Part shown: piece by piece, positions 30,441 through 31,194 of the stretch
How the letters are laid out: each line of letters opens with the position of its first letter
Position numbering within the stretch: the stretch's first letter is position 1
Origin: Nemertoderma westbladi
Lineage: Eukaryota; Xenacoelomorpha; Nemertodermatida; Nemertodermatidae
Assembly: GCA_032718475.1 (NCBI GenBank)
Contig: JAUCBJ010005800.1
Location: 1 to 31,194 of the forward strand
Length of the DNA: 31,194 bases
Direction of reading: 5' to 3'
Position numbers and translations under genes: made by a program
Notes under the pieces: generated by a model
Database searches by the model: none
Told to the model about the DNA's origin: nothing
What the model saw: the letters and a program-made list of their open reading frames with translations, nothing else

Positions 30441-31194
30441 ATTTAAATTATTTTATTGTATTTATCTTGGTTGTTCTTTCCATTATATATTAAATAGATT
30501 ATTAGTTGCCATATTATATAAATTATTAAATTAAATGTGTATGTACAGGATATTTTCATGTATCTAATATAAATTATCTATGTATTTATCAAATGGGTCT
30601 ATCAAATACACTGCATACTAAACATGAAACCATCATCGTGTGAACTTTCATATAGTTAATTTAATATGAATAATATTTCGGAATAGATGGAGTTTGCACA
30701 TCCACAATTTATGTGATAATAATTCCGTGTAATTTATGTTTCTGCACGCAATAATTCCCAGTGGGCCACGAACTGTATGATTTAATATGCTTTACCTCAG
30801 GCGAATCGATTTATTGGAGGTGTTGCACTCGGGTGGTTTTTTTTAACGATTTCCTGATAGTGAACTGTGTCATTTCTGTAATATTGTAATGTAAAAATTA
30901 CCTACATTGTGGGTTTATAATCAGGAGAATAAAAATTGGATGCCATTCTAATTTGTTTTAATCAATATGTCCTACAGAAATATAATTATTAATTGTTAGT
31001 ACCATCAGAAAGTTTGAATCCAAAGTTAGACTTTGGAATGTTATTTTTTTATCTATTTGTTTTTAAAATACTATAGACCAATTTATTGTGGCTACAATAA
31101 CAATAGGATTACCTGTTTCCTTCAGAAATTAAATAGTTTGCAAAGATAGTGTAAAGATATGACTAAACAAAACTATGCCAATGATATTTATTAG
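30441..31194. other. AT-rich unassigned sequence
   Basis: I see no gene, RNA or clear repeat up to the window end. Confidence 0.55.

Overview
This looks like nuclear DNA from an invertebrate animal. The window holds a 5'-truncated and a near full-length non-LTR retrotransposon of RTE type, tRNA-derived SINEs with A- and B-box remnants, foldback and MITE-like elements, long minisatellite and satellite arrays, and one intronless animal-type membrane-protein gene with an RFX X-box just upstream. There are no operons, Shine-Dalgarno sites or prokaryotic genes. A lophotrochozoan such as a mollusc is a guess from the repeat content and cannot be proved from sequence alone. About 58% of the window is tandem repeat, which suggests a heterochromatin-like or otherwise repeat-dense region.

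Layout. 1-8964: a satellite of 72-bp units and 65-bp deletion variants, cut by the window edge. 8965-10494: mostly unassigned sequence with a small CpG-richer stretch, a candidate first coding exon on the minus strand (9793-9877) and a C18 tract. 10495-12454: a 63-bp minisatellite. 12485-12612: a SINE. 12690-12815: a 71-bp duplication. 12863-13530: a foldback structure whose right arm has become a 61-bp tandem array. 13594-14322: a SINE split by a minus-strand RTE 3' end with a perfect 10-bp target duplication. 14655-15290: a 43-bp array. 15370-19490: a 34-bp array containing a 1723-bp higher-order duplication. 19671-23337: an RTE-like LINE with endonuclease and reverse transcriptase domains, broken by frameshifts. 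23338-23787: a 19-bp array. 23788-24422: a second RTE fragment with two internal deletions. 25372-25464: a strong hairpin. 25668-25890: another SINE. 25935-27561: a large foldback element built from two inverted arrays of 15/17-bp motifs, apparently flanked by an 8-bp direct repeat. 27600-28430: a remnant of the 3' end of a CR1/Jockey-like LINE on the minus strand, interrupted by a GC-rich MITE (27971-28205).

The only convincing host gene is on the minus strand at 28812-29858. It encodes a 348-residue predicted type I membrane protein of no family I recognise. Its cytoplasmic tail carries nine consecutive S-P-N/D-K hexamers, which match the full CDK-site consensus, and it ends in a lysine-rich tail. 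A perfect X-box lies 79 bp upstream of its start codon, which suggests RFX control and possibly a role in ciliated or flagellated cells. Nothing links the repeats functionally to this gene. The repeats instead record a layered history: transposons landing in one another, and their pieces or flanks being amplified into tandem arrays.
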